From: Parietaria judaica
Taxonomy: Eukaryota > Streptophyta > Magnoliopsida > Rosales > Urticaceae
Length of the DNA: 64,000 nt
Assembly: GCA_954871525.1 (NCBI GenBank)
Contig: OX940866.1
Location: forward strand, 13,663,001 to 13,727,000
Reading direction: 5' to 3'
Below the pieces are notes generated by a model. That model had not been told where the DNA came from and ran no database searches. It saw nothing but the letters and a program-made list of their open reading frames with translations. The position numbers and the translations under genes are program-made. Positions 49,271-60,395 of this stretch are shown here, piece after piece (within the stretch, counting starts at the first letter, position 1; every line of letters starts with the position of its first letter).

Positions 49271-50369
49271 TCGGACTACGGTGGTGCTAACCGCCGTGGC
49301 AAGCCATACAATGCGGCGGTTCTACGCCTAGATCTATGGATTTCATCCACTAAAAGGCATGTAATGGACCCAAAAAAAGGACTTAGGGTTTTGAAAGATT
49401 ACATCGGCGGTGGATAGGAGCATTTTTGTGGCTTTTTGTGACGACGACGAGTGGAGTAACACGGGCGTCTGGCCCACCTCGGAACTTCCATGGTCCTACC
49501 GTAGAAGATATTCTCGGATCCAAACAAAGAAATATTTGGGGAGGAGAAGTGGTCCTTCCCACGAAGAGAATGTCGACAAATAAAGAAATGATCAAATTGG
49601 AAACTATGGTCCCAAAAGTAGGGTTTTTTTTTCTCTTTATACTCGATCTCGGGGGCAAAATGAGAAAGAAACAGTGAACATCACTAGATTTCAAATTTTG
49701 GAACATTCATAACCAAATTTTGAATTTAGAGCAAAGGTTTAGATAGATAATGAATTTTCCTATTATAAATCATCAATCAAAAATAAAAAATTTGGCTAAG
49801 GCATTTAATGGCAAGTGGATGAATCTGATTGCATGAGATTAATATATTGTGCGAAAACTGGTTTGTCTCGAAGTAGAAGCACATAGAATCTGGTCAGTAG
49901 GTACACAACGACACATATTATATAATTTTAAATTTGAATGTAAATGTTCGAGAATAATTGGCATATTATATTGGGGGTTAGTTAATGGTATGAGCAAAGC
50001 AAATTTAACAGCTTGGCCACATCATAATTGATACATTATTATCAAGATCAAGTATGATTAATACAACTTTAAAAGTTTTAATCATCATTTTCTTCATCCA
50101 CAAAACATTATCATATAATATCAACATTTCGCATTAATGATTATTTAATTTTCAAGAATGGCGATGGAAAAAAAGCAACGAGTTTAACGTACGTCATTGA
50201 CTTACGAAGGAAATATTCATTAAATAGACCGCCATTAAAAATAATAGTATCTAGAAGGAAATATCAAGATGTAAGAGCACCATTTAGGTTAAATTTACTA
50301 GAAATGTCTAAACTTGTAAATAGTTTATTTTAATCCCAATTTCTATTCCATTTCATTCGATTACACAGG
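49271..50369. other. Gene-free region with an unrecognised open segment
   Basis: Around 49760-50330 short open pieces occur in one direction (for example a 60-codon frame at 49849-50031 ending NGMSKANLTAWPHHN). They look like fragments of an old coding sequence, but I do not recognise the source. Confidence 0.3.
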
Positions 50370-51173
50370 GTGAAAATTTTGTACTCGGTTCCCGGTTTTG
50401 TACCGGTTCTGGTCCCCGTTCCGGACCGTTTTTAGCAAAAATCAGTTTTTTCTTTTAACTATAACCTAAAAAGGGACGTCCTGGTTCCGGTTTGAAAAAC
50501 CAAAACCAATTCAAAATCTGAAATTCCCGGTTTTCTTGTCCCGGTTCCGGTTTTATGTCGTTTTGTTATAAGTTTGTCATTTTTTTAGCATGTCATTTCT
50601 TATAAGTCGTTTACTATTAGGGTTTTAATCCTTTTTTTTTCCAGCCCATTATTTTAACATGTCATTTATTTTTCAGCCATTACTCGGTATTTTATTTAAC
50701 ATGTCATTTCTTATATGTCGTTTTGTTATAAAAAATAATTTGTTTGTACTCGGTATTTACTATTTAGCATTTTAGACTCGGTTTTTTGCACTGAGCTTTG
50801 GATTTGGCATTGTGAAGTTCACGTCGTGAACTCGGATCTTGCATTTCTTTATTTTGTATTTTGCTTTTGTACTCGGATTTGGTATTTTACATTTTGGATT
50901 TACTCGGATTTGGTAATTTGCATTGTGGATTTGGTTTTTTTTTCATGTTTCTATCTTGGATTTTGTCCCGGTTTTCGTCCTGAATTTTTGTCCTAAAAAA
51001 ATCGGGATTTTAATCGGTGTCCCGGTCCCGGTCCCGGTTCTGATTTAAAACAAAAACAAGGACTTTTCAGAACCAGAACCAAAACCGGGACAGAAAACTG
51101 TGTCTTGATTTTTCCGGGACAGAGACAAAAAATAGTCAAATTCCCGATTCCCGGTTCTGGTTTCATCCCTACT
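50370..51173. mobile_element. hAT-like non-autonomous element, degraded
   Basis: The left end CAGGGTGAAAATTTTG and the right end (in reverse) AGGGATGAAACCAGAACC resemble inverted hAT tips. Subterminal regions on both sides are packed with ccggttccggtt-type words in opposite orientations (50385-50545 and 51010-51165). No 8-bp duplication could be matched and there is no coding capacity. Confidence 0.5.
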
Positions 51174-52754
51174 CGATATATTAAAGGCTGGACCTAATAA
51201 CGTTAGTTCGAGCTTGGATAAAAAAACTATTATATAATCGATGTTATTTATTAAATTGTGTTTTGGCAAACACATGAATAACTGAATTTTTGTAGACCTG
51301 TTCAACAGTTCTCTCTGTTAAAAGATGATCTTCTAAGTTTAAAAACAATAATGGAAAGAAAAAAAATCTTCTAAGAATCAATGAGTAATGGGAAAATGCT
51401 CAACAACTATGTGCAAAAATGTAATTAAAAAATAGACATTGCTAAAGATTGTTTCTTGTGGCATTGAAACACCATATAAGATTGAAGGAAGTGATGTTTG
51501 AAGTCATTGCTTTCAAATCTTTAGAAATCAAAGACGAACCTAACCTACATATATGCATGTATGTTGTCCTCATTATGAATAAAAGAAACCAAATCAACTT
51601 AAATTAATTAATTATTTAAAAATCTTGATTTTTTTAATGCATGCTTATCTAGAACCTTGTAGAAAATCAATAACGTTGTCAGAAATCGAAGGTAGAAATA
51701 ACATATTTTGGTTGGGTAGAAACTATACATAACTAGTCGTCAATAAATTCAAATACGTGAAACACGAGGTTGTGGTCAAATTGTCAACGACTTAAGTCGT
51801 TAATTTTTTCGACTATACAAATCCATGATGTATCACATGTTTTTTTTTTATTTATCATTTTTTTTTATCCTAATAAGCTTTTGAGTTATTTTAAAAAAAT
51901 AACTTTAATATGGTGAAATTTCTTTGTGTAACATAAGCAATGTTGTAAGAAAAAAAAAATCAAGTCACAACCTATAGTTTCATGTTATAACTTTATTCAT
52001 TCAAATTAATTTTCTATAGTTTTTTGCCTGTAGGTTTTAGGCATATCATTATTTCATATATGATTTTATTTAGATGTATTTGGTAATTTGTCAAATCGAT
52101 ATAAAAATAATATACGACTTGTACTTGACTAATTAGAAATTATATGTATACATATTCTTAACGATCGGACTCCCACAAAGGCACAAACCCAAGGCCTTGG
52201 TTCTTAAAAGTCCGGAAAACATGGACATGACCGCTAAAAGCGCAACAAATCTGGTACGCAGTTTCGGTTTCACTCAAGTACTCAAGTTTATAATTAGGTT
52301 ATTGATTTGTAAGAATTAGGAAGGGACTTCTACAAGTTAATTAATCTGTTATCAGTCCATTAATTATTTTATTATTTTTATTAGAGTGTAATCGGTTGGT
52401 TAATCTTTTTTTTATTATTATTATTATTATTTGGTATTCATAACCTGATAATGGTTATTAGTATTTTAATAAGGAATAATCGCGGCAAAAAATTCAATAA
52501 TTTTTTAGACGTCATCGATAAGTTTTTTTTTTTTTGCATAATAAAGTTCTCATTTTCTGGTATCATGTTAGACCACCACATGACGTGCCATGTCATCTGA
52601 CTACGGAGTGGTATTTTTTTACAAGGTTTATGTGTATCTACCTAATTGATAATGTGTATTGCATGCTTTGACATTATACATCAAAATTCACGTTATACTG
52701 TATTTATTTTTCATTAAAAAAAAATGCTACACACTTGTCAAGTATAATACAAAG
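51174..52754. other. AT-rich gene-free region
   Basis: No coding region is recognised. Poly-A and poly-T tracts and a TTA repeat near 52413-52428 are present. A short relative of the Mutator-like tip motif (aataatcgcggcaaaaaattc) lies near 52474. Confidence 0.45.
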
Positions 52755-53174
52755 GGGTGTACAAAAAAGACCCTCAACCGAATCTAAAACCGATAACATT
52801 AATTTACCGATTTTTTCACTACCGAAAATTTATGCTTTTTTTGAAATACCAAAAAATGCGGTTTAAACCGCTACCGCTTTTTGCTAAATGGTAGCGGTTA
52901 CGGTTTTCACGGTAAAAACCGCTACCGATTACCGATTAACCCAATAATAAATTTGTATGTTTTTATACATTTAAAAATAGATAAATGTAAGACTTTTAGC
53001 ATTTAAGATTTATATAACAATGTTTTGGCATGGATTTTATTATTCATTGATTCATTCAATCTTATTTTATTTGAACATTTTTTGTTGTTATTGCAATTAT
53101 TTCTTCCCGTTTGAATAAGAATGAATAAGGGCCGTAAGAGTATTAACTCCATTTGAATTATTTCATCAATTAGT

Positions 53175-53721
53175 TGTGAGCTTAAGCTTGACTTAGTCCG
53201 GATGACGACCAGAACCCAGGATGGGCAGAAACACTTGCGAGGAGTCAGCCCGGGTACCGACCAGAACAGAAGACGGACAGCCGTTCAGCCCAGCTCGGGT
53301 GAACACGAGCAGAACGTCCGGATAGAAGGCAAGCTCAGCCCGGAGCATACGAGCAGGTCAGCTCGGGGACAGAGAGACTGTCTGGGCAGGAAAAGGAAAC
53401 TCTACCCAGAAAGGAAGACGCGTAGCTTGAGGAACAAGCAAAGATCAAGTCAAAGATTTGATAGGATTATTTAGGGTAGTTTCCTGATTTTGTGCGATTT
53501 GGGTAGCTAGGGTTTTGCCTATGTGAGGCTATAAATATACCTAGCATGTACACTTTGTAAAGTGTTGAGTCCATTAGAATTTCGAGTTTGTCTCCTTGTA
53601 TTTAGCCTTCGATTTAATCAAGAGAATTTCTTCTCCCAAAAGTTTGTGTCCTTTATTTTTTCTGTTCGATTTCTTTGGTGTTATTCGTGTTCTTTGCAGA
53701 TCCGTGAATTGGGATCCAACA
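53175..53721 (+). repeat. Copia LTR1 (5' LTR)
   Basis: Starts TGTGAGCTTAAGC and ends GATCCAACA, 547 bp. TATA box TATAAATA at 53530-53537. It is rich in cagcccgg and gagcag words. Confidence 0.93.
53530..53537 (+). promoter_or_regulatory. TATA box in copia LTR1
   Basis: TATAAATA, identical in LTR3 (59928-59935); LTR2 has TATATAAA at 58366-58373. Confidence 0.7.
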
Positions 53722-53723
53722 AG

Positions 53724-53735
53724 TGGTATCAGAGC
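53724..53735 (+). other. Primer binding site of the copia element
   Basis: TGGTATCAGAGC, complementary to the 3' end of initiator tRNA-Met, two bases after LTR1. Confidence 0.92.
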
Positions 53736-53749
53736 TTCAATCGAAGAAC

Positions 53750-56062
53750 ATGTCTTCATCATCAGAGTCACCGATGGAAAGAGCTCTGGTCGCGCCGAAA
53801 CCAGACACCAGAGAAGGCACAGTTACACTCCATTACCCCATGCTCACGAAGAGCAATTACGCCGTGTGGGCGTTGAAGATGAGGGTGAATCTGCAGGCGC
53901 AGGGAGTATGGGAGGCCGTAGAGAACGGCGGTGTCGAAGGGCGCAAGGAAAGAATGGCTCTAGCCGCTATCTACCAAGCAGTTCCGGAAGATGTTCTTCT
54001 CATGCTTGCCGAGAAAGATTCCGCGAAGGAAGCATGGAAAACTCTTCAGACCATGCACATGGGCGCAGATCGCGTCAAGGAGGCAAAGGTCCAGACCTTG
54101 AAGAGTGAGTTCGAGGTCATGAGGATGAGGGAGAGCGAATCAATTGATGATTTCGCTATGCGGCTCACGTCCATTGTGACCGGCATACGCTCGCTGGGAG
54201 ACAAGGTGGAGGAGACCATCGTCGTCAAGAAGTTTCTCCGAGCAGTGCCTCATAGGTACATGCAGATCGTGACATCGATCGAGCAGTTCGGCGATCTCAA
54301 GACCATGTCGGTCGAGGAGGTCGTTGGTCGTCTCAAGGCCCACGAAGAGAGACTTCGGGGTTACGGTGACAAAGACGAGGAGAAGAACCTCCTGCTCACG
54401 CATGAAGAGTGGACGGCCAGACAGCAGAAAACCGGGGGAGCCGAGTTTTCTACAAGACCCTCAGGTCGGAACAGCTTTGGTGGAGAAGTCCGAGGACGCG
54501 GACAGGGTCGTGGACGAGGTCGAGGTCGGGACATGCGAGGTCGCGGCAGTGGATCTACCCGTCAGGAAGGCACGACCAGGAGAGACAAGAGCACAGTGAA
54601 GTGCTACAATTGTCAGAAGCTTGGGCACTTTGCATCTGAGTGCTGGAGCAGGAACCAGGGGGAAGAGGCGAATCTAGAAAGATTCCCAGACGACCAGCCG
54701 GCATTGTTGTTTGCCGAGCAGGAAACGCACCTGGACGAACAGAATGGCGAGTGTGACGCCAAGGCCCGGGCAGAAGTGATCAGTGTGCCGATCAGCCCAG
54801 AGGCCGAGCAGACCTGTCCGGAGGAGACCAGCGAGAAGGTTTTCCTCATCGAGGATAAGGTTATTGCAAACCTCCTCGTAGACGGAGAGAAGAAGGTCAG
54901 TACCGACGTATGGTATCTAGACAACGGAGCTAGCAACCACATGACTGGGGACCGAGCTAAGTTTGAAGAGCTCGATGAGAAGATCACGGGCAGCGTGAAA
55001 TTCGGCGACGGATCAGTCGTAGAGATCAGAGGCAGAGGGTCGATCCTGTTCGAGTGCAAGAATGGCGACCAGCGTCTGATGACCCAGGTGTATTTCATCC
55101 CGAAGTTGAAAAGCAACATCATCAGTCTAGGACAGATGACTGAGATTGGGAACACGGTGGAGCTGCAAGGGTCCTACCTGAAGATGTGGACCAAGGAAGG
55201 AGAGCTGTTGATGAAGGTGGAGCGAACACCCAACAGACTCTACAAGATTCTCCTGAAGACATGCCAGCCCGTCTGTCTCATGGCATCGATGGCGGACCCG
55301 GCTTGGCTATGGCACGCACGGCTCGGACACGTGAATTTTCACGCGCTCAAGATGATGGGCGAGAAGAAGATGGCCTTCGGGGTTCCCAAGATAGAACACC
55401 CCGACCAGCTATGTGAGTGCTGCATGATCGCGAAGCAGGCGAGGATACCGTTTCCGATCAAGGCCAAATTCCGAGCAGAGAGACCCCTACAGTTGGTGCA
55501 TGCAGACCTATGTGGTCCAGTCACCCCAGCAACATTGGCAGGTAACAAGTACTTTCTTTTACTTGTTGATGATTACAGTCGCTGGATGTGGGTTTATATG
55601 CTTAAGGAAAAGAGCGGAGCCTTTGAGGTCTTCAAGAAGTTCAAGAAGATCGTGGAGAATGGCTCGGTGCACAGGTTAAAGGTCTTGCGTACAGACCGAG
55701 GAGGAGAATTCACTTCCCAGCAGTTCGGAGAGTTCTGCGACCAGAAAGGAATTCAGCGTCACCTGTCCGCACCCCACACACCCCAACAGAATGGCGTGGT
55801 GGAAAGGCGAAACCGAACTGTGATGAACACAGCGAGGAGCTTGCTCAAGAGCATGCAAGTCCCAGCCCGGTTTTGGGCAGAAGCAGTAAGACATGCGGTC
55901 TACCTGCTTAATCGTTTGCCGACCAAAGCGCTAGGAGAGCGTACCCCCTACCAGGCGTGGAAAGGGAAGAAACCCCACTTAGAACATTTGAAAGTGTTCG
56001 GATGCACCGCACACGTGAAGATTGCGGGGCCACATCTCAAGAAGTTGGATGACAGGAGTTAG
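53750..56062 (+). pseudogene. gag-pol: Copia gag, protease and integrase (5' part of gag-pol, ends at a premature TAG)
   Basis: Start MSSSSESPM at 53750, chosen because it is the first ATG after the primer site that begins the gag; an in-frame ATG nine codons earlier is also open. Domains in order: gag core (NYAVWALKMRVNLQAQGVWEAV, about residues 38-190), an RG-rich segment, a CCHC zinc knuckle at residue 285 (CYNCQKLGHFASEC), protease with active-site DNGAS at residue 391, GAG-pre-integrase (LWHARLGHVNFH, about 518), and integrase with D586, D649 and E685, the last two giving D-35-E. TAG at 56060-56062 interrupts the frame inside the integrase C-terminal region, and the same frame goes on directly after it. 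This is the only lesion, so the element was probably active not long ago. Confidence 0.92.
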
Positions 56063-58315
56063 AAGATGGTGTACCTTGGCGTTGAAGAAGGAAGCAAGGC
56101 ACACAGACTCTACGATCCACGACGCGGCAGACTCCAAGTGAGCAGAGATGCTGTGTTCGAAGAGGAGATGAAGTGGGATTGGCGCGACGAGAATGGAGAA
56201 CCCGAGCAGAACTCAGTGGAGTTCATTGTCGAAGACGACCAGGATGTTGCCAAACAGGAGCAGCCCGGAACACCCAGCTCGGGAACAGTCTTGCCAGAAA
56301 CGAGGGAACCCAGCCCGGGAGAGAGCACCCCGGATACACCCAGGACACCAAGTCCGAGCAGGACCAGCCCGTCCAGCTCGGGAGATTCCTCCATAAAAGA
56401 CGGCCCAAGAGGATTCCGACCTCTAGCAGACGTCTACGATCAGACTCAAGAAGTGGAGATGAGCCTGGAGGAACTTTCTTTGTTGTGTGCAGAAGAACCA
56501 GCCAATTACCAGGAGGCAGGAGCCGAGCAGGAGTGGCAGGAAGCAATGAAGAAGGAGATGGAGTCCATTGAGAAGAACAGGACATGGGAGCTTACCGACC
56601 TGCCCAAAGGTCATAATCCCATCGGCCTGAAGTGGGTGTTTAAGATGAAGAAGGACACTGAGGGGAATGTCCTTAAACACAAGGCAAGGCTGGTAGCTAA
56701 AGGCTACGTGCAGAGGAAAGGCATAGACTTTGAGGAAGTCTTTGCTCCAGTAGCTAGACTGGACACGATCAGACTCATCCTAGCCCTAGCAGCTCATCGA
56801 GGTTGGGAAATTCACCATCTGGATGTCAAATCGGCATTCCTAAACGGTGACCTCGAAGAAGAAGTGTACGTCAAGCAACCAGAGGGGTTCGGCGTCACGG
56901 GCAAGGAGCAGAAGGTGTACAAGCTATCCAAGGCCTTATACGGGTTAAAACAAGCACCAAGAGCGTGGAACATCCGCCTTGACAAGAGCTTGAAGAATCT
57001 TGGATTCACAAAGTGCTTGAGCGAGCAGGCAGTGTACACCAGGAGTACTGGGCAGGAAACTCTGATCGTGGGAGTGTATGTGGATGACCTGATCGTCACA
57101 GGATCCAGCGCAGGAGGCGTAGATGGATTCAAGCAGCAGATGATGGCCGAATTCGAGATGAGTGACCTCGGATTACTTTCGTACTACCTCGGTCTCGAGG
57201 TGGAACAGAAGAAGGACTGCATTACGATGAAGCAGTCGGCCTATGCGAAGAAGATCCTTAAACAGTTCGAGATGGCGGACTGTAACTCGAGCAAGTACCC
57301 TATGGAGGCGAAGCTGCAGCTCGGGAAGGATGCTGCAGGGAGAAGAGTGGATCCCACGGAGTACAGACGCGTGATCGGGTGCCTGAGGTATCTCACCCAC
57401 ACCCGACCAGACATTTCACACGCAGTCGGGATAGTCAGTCGATACATGGAGAAGCCCACGAGTGCACACCAGCAGGCGGTGAAGCACATCTTGCGTTACG
57501 TGAAGGGCACGACGGACTACGGGATCCAGTACAACCGAGGAAGTGGAGCAGAAGTACTAGTCGGCTTTACGGACAGTGATCTGGCCGGTGATATCGATGA
57601 CAGGAAGAGTACCGGAGGGATGGCGTTCTACCTCAACGGAAACTTGATCACCTGGCAGTCTCAAAAGCAGCAGACAGTAGCTCTATCCTCATGCGAAGCA
57701 GAGTTCATGGCGGCAACTGCAGCAGCATGTCAAGCTATGTGGTTGAAGGGGCTACTCAAAGAGATGACCGGATCCGAGCAGAGACCAGCTACTCTCTACG
57801 TGGACAACAAGTCTGCAATTGCGTTGATGAAGAATCCAGTGTTCCATGGACGGAGCAAACACATTGACACGAAGTTTCACTACATTCGTGAGTGTGTGGA
57901 GAAGCGAGAGATCATCGTGGAGTTCGTCAACACGAGGGAGCAACGGGCAGACATTCTTACTAAGGCTCTAGAGAGAGTCAAGTTCGAAGAGATGAGAGAG
58001 CTGCTCGGAGTAAAGAGAGTGGAAGCAAGTCAAGCTTACGGGGGAGAATGTGAGCTTAAGCTTGACTTAGTCCGGGTGACGACCAGAACCCAGGACGGGC
58101 AGAACAGAAGACGGACAGCTGTTCAGCCCAGCTCGGGTGAACTCGAGCAGAGTGTCCGGATAGAAGGCAAGCTCAGCCCGGAGCATACGAGCAGGTCAGC
58201 TCGGGGACAGAGAGACTGTCCGGGCAGGAAAAGGAAACTCTACCCAGAAAGGAAGACGCGTAGCTTGAGGAGCAAGCAAATCAAGTCAAAGATTCGGCGA
58301 GATTATTTAGGGTAG
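56063..58315 (+). pseudogene. pol: Copia reverse transcriptase and RNase H (3' part of gag-pol)
   Basis: Same frame as the preceding part, separated only by the TAG. An S- and P-rich linker (56250-56400) is followed by reverse transcriptase ([45 protein letters not shown]) with the catalytic YVDD at 57077-57088. RNase H follows with [27 protein letters not shown] and YVDNKSAI. The frame does not close before the polypurine tract: it runs about 89 codons into LTR2 and stops at 58313-58315. The RT and RNase H residues look intact. Confidence 0.9.
58040..58048 (+). other. Polypurine tract before copia LTR2
   Basis: GGGGGAGAA immediately before the LTR; repeated before LTR3 at 59566-59574. Confidence 0.8.
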
Positions 58316-58557
58316 TTTCCTGATTTTGTGCGATTTGGGTAGCTAGGGTTTCGCCTATGAGAGGCTATATAAACCTAGCATTGTACACTTTGTAAAGTGT
58401 TGAGTCCATTAGAATTTCGAGTTTATCTCCTTGTATTTAGCCTTCGATTATTAATCAGAGAATTTCTTCTCCCAAAAGTTTGTGTCCTTTATTTTTTCTG
58501 TTCGATTTCTTTGGTGTTATTCGTGTTCTTTGCAGATCCGTGAATTGGGATCCAACA
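58049..58557 (+). repeat. Copia LTR2 (middle LTR)
   Basis: 509 bp with the same termini as the others. It lacks a 36-bp segment near position 50 of the LTR, bounded by cagaa direct repeats. It also carries private changes such as the altered TATA region (gaggctatataaacc). It is followed not by a primer site but by pol sequence. Confidence 0.93.
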
Positions 58558-59574
58558 GTCTACACCAGGAGTACCGGGCAGGAAACTCTGATCGTGGGAG
58601 TGTATGTGGACGATTTGATCGTCACAGGATCCAGCGCAGGAGGCGTAGATGGATTCAAGCAGCAGATGATGGCCGAATTCGAGATGAGTGACCTCGGATT
58701 ACTTTCGTACTACCTCGGTCTAGAGGTGGAACAGAAGAAGGACTGCATTACGCTGAAGCAGTCGGCCTATGCGAAGAAGATCCTTAAACAGTTCGAGATG
58801 ACGGACTGTAACTCGAGCAAGTACCCTATGGAGGCGAAGCTGCAGCTCGGGAAGGATGCTGAAGGGAGAAGAGTGGATCCCACGGAGTACAGACGCGTGA
58901 TCGGGGGCCTGAGGTATCTCACCCACACCCGACCAGACATTTCACACGCAGTCGGGATAGTCAGTCGATACATGGAGAAGCCCACGAGTGCACACCAGCA
59001 GGCGGTGAAGCACATCTTGCGTTACGTGAAGGGCACGACGGACTACGGGATCCAGTACAACCGAGGAAGTGGAGCAGAAGTACTAGTCGGCTTTACGGAC
59101 AGTGATCTGGCCGGTGATATCGATGACAGGAAGATTACCGGAGGGATGGCGTTCTACCTCAACGGAAACCTGATCACCTGGCAGTCTCAAAAGCAGCAGA
59201 CAGTAGCTCTATCCTCGTGTGAAGCGGAGTTCATGGCGGCAACCGCAGCAGCATGTCAAGCTATGTGGTTGAAGGGGCTACTTCGTGAAGTGACCGGATC
59301 CGAGCAGAGACCAGCTACTCTCTACGTGGACAACAAGTCTGCAATTGCGTTGATGAAGAATCCAGTGTTCCATGGACGGAGCAAACACATTGACACGAAG
59401 TTTCACTACATTCGTGAGTGTGTGGAGAAGCGAGAGATCATCGTGGAGTTCGTCAACACGAGGGAGCAACGGGCAGACATTCTTACTAAGGCTCTAGGGA
59501 GAGTCAAGTTCGAAGAGATGAGAGAGCTGCTCGGAGTGAAGAGAGTGGAAGCAAGTCAAGCTTACGGGGGAGAA
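58558..59574 (+). pseudogene. pol: Truncated second copia pol fragment (RT C-terminus and RNase H)
   Basis: Starts abruptly at VYTRSTGQ of the reverse transcriptase, just before YVDD, and is nearly identical to 57034-58048. The segment from the primer site to mid-RT, about 3.3 kb, is missing. The frame is open from an ATG inside LTR2 (58480) through this fragment and into LTR3 (stop 59821-59823), giving a 447-codon fusion frame that keeps YVDD, the RNase H acidic residues and the C-terminus. It has one notable change, DRKITGG for DRKSTGG. Confidence 0.85.
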
Positions 59575-60119
59575 TGTGAGCTTAAGCTTGACTTAGTCCG
59601 GATGACGACCAGAACCCAGGACGGGCAGAAACACTTGCGAGGAGTCAGCCCGGGTACCGACCAGAACAGAAGACGGACAGCTGTTCAGCCCAGCTCGGGT
59701 GAACACGAGCAGAACGTCCGGATAGAAGGCAAGTTGCCCGGAGCATACGAGCAGGTCAGCTCGGGGACAGAGAGACTGTCCGGGCAGGAAAAGGAAACTC
59801 TACCCAGAAAGGAAGACGCGTAGCTTGAGGAACAAGCAAAGATCAAGTCAAAGATTTGATAGGATTATTTAGGGTAGTTTCCTGATTTTGTGCGATTTGG
59901 GTAGCTAGGGTTTTGCCTATGTGAGGCTATAAATATACCTAGCATGTACACTTTGTAAATTGTTGAGTCCATTAGAATTTCGAGTTTATCTCCTTGTATT
60001 TAGCCTTCGATTTAATCAAGAGAATTTCTTCTCCCAAAAGTTTGTGTCCTTTATTTTTTCTGTTCGATTTCTTTGGTGTTATTCGTGTTCTTTGCAGATC
60101 CGTGAATTGGGATCCAACA
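59575..60119 (+). repeat. Copia LTR3 (3' LTR)
   Basis: 545 bp, TATA box at 59928-59935. It shares with LTR1 the 36-bp segment missing from LTR2 and the same TATA region. The following five bases repeat the TTAGT seen before LTR1. Confidence 0.93.
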
Positions 60120-60395
60120 TTAGTTCTTTTTTTATACTTTAGATTATGTGTATTAATTTGATTTTTCAAATATATGATGATTTTATTGTGTTTTGTAAAA
60201 ATGCGGTTAAAACCGAATTTTAACCTAATTTAAAATCGATATATCGGTAATTGGTAAAATTGGTTTTAAACTTAAATAGCGCGGCTTTCGGTTCTATAAT
60301 TGAAAAAACCGAAAATGTGGTAATCTGTATAAATAAGTATGAAAACCGAACCGAAGACTCGTTTGTTCACCCCTTTCTTCGTCATTTATTGTAAA

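Larger units (their letters stand above)
53175..60119 (+). mobile_element. Ty1/copia retrotransposon with three LTRs
   Basis: Order: LTR1 (53175-53721), full gag-pol, LTR2 (58049-58557), a truncated pol fragment (58558-59574), LTR3 (59575-60119). The whole unit is flanked by TTAGT (53170-53174 and 60120-60124), and no duplication flanks the middle LTR. The domain order (integrase before reverse transcriptase) and the initiator-tRNA-Met primer site define it as copia. A single nonsense codon interrupts gag-pol. LTR1 and LTR3 differ by about six substitutions and one 2-bp indel; LTR2 differs from both at many more places and lacks 36 bp. Confidence 0.93.
52755..60377. mobile_element. hAT-like element split by the copia insertion
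   Basis: The left end GGGGTGTACAAAAAAGACC (about 52755) and the right end (in reverse) GGGGTGAACAAACGAGTC (about 60377) are imperfect inverted repeats. Both subterminal regions carry aaccgctaccg and aaaaccgaa type words in opposite orientation. The copia element (53175-60119) with its TTAGT duplication lies inside. The hAT-like part alone is about 670 bp and non-coding. The class rests on the tips only; no 8-bp duplication was matched. Confidence 0.5.

Noticed and set aside
49760..50330. Possible organelle-derived insertion
   Set aside because: Short open pieces suggested an old gene fragment, but I could not match them to any plastid or mitochondrial gene I know.
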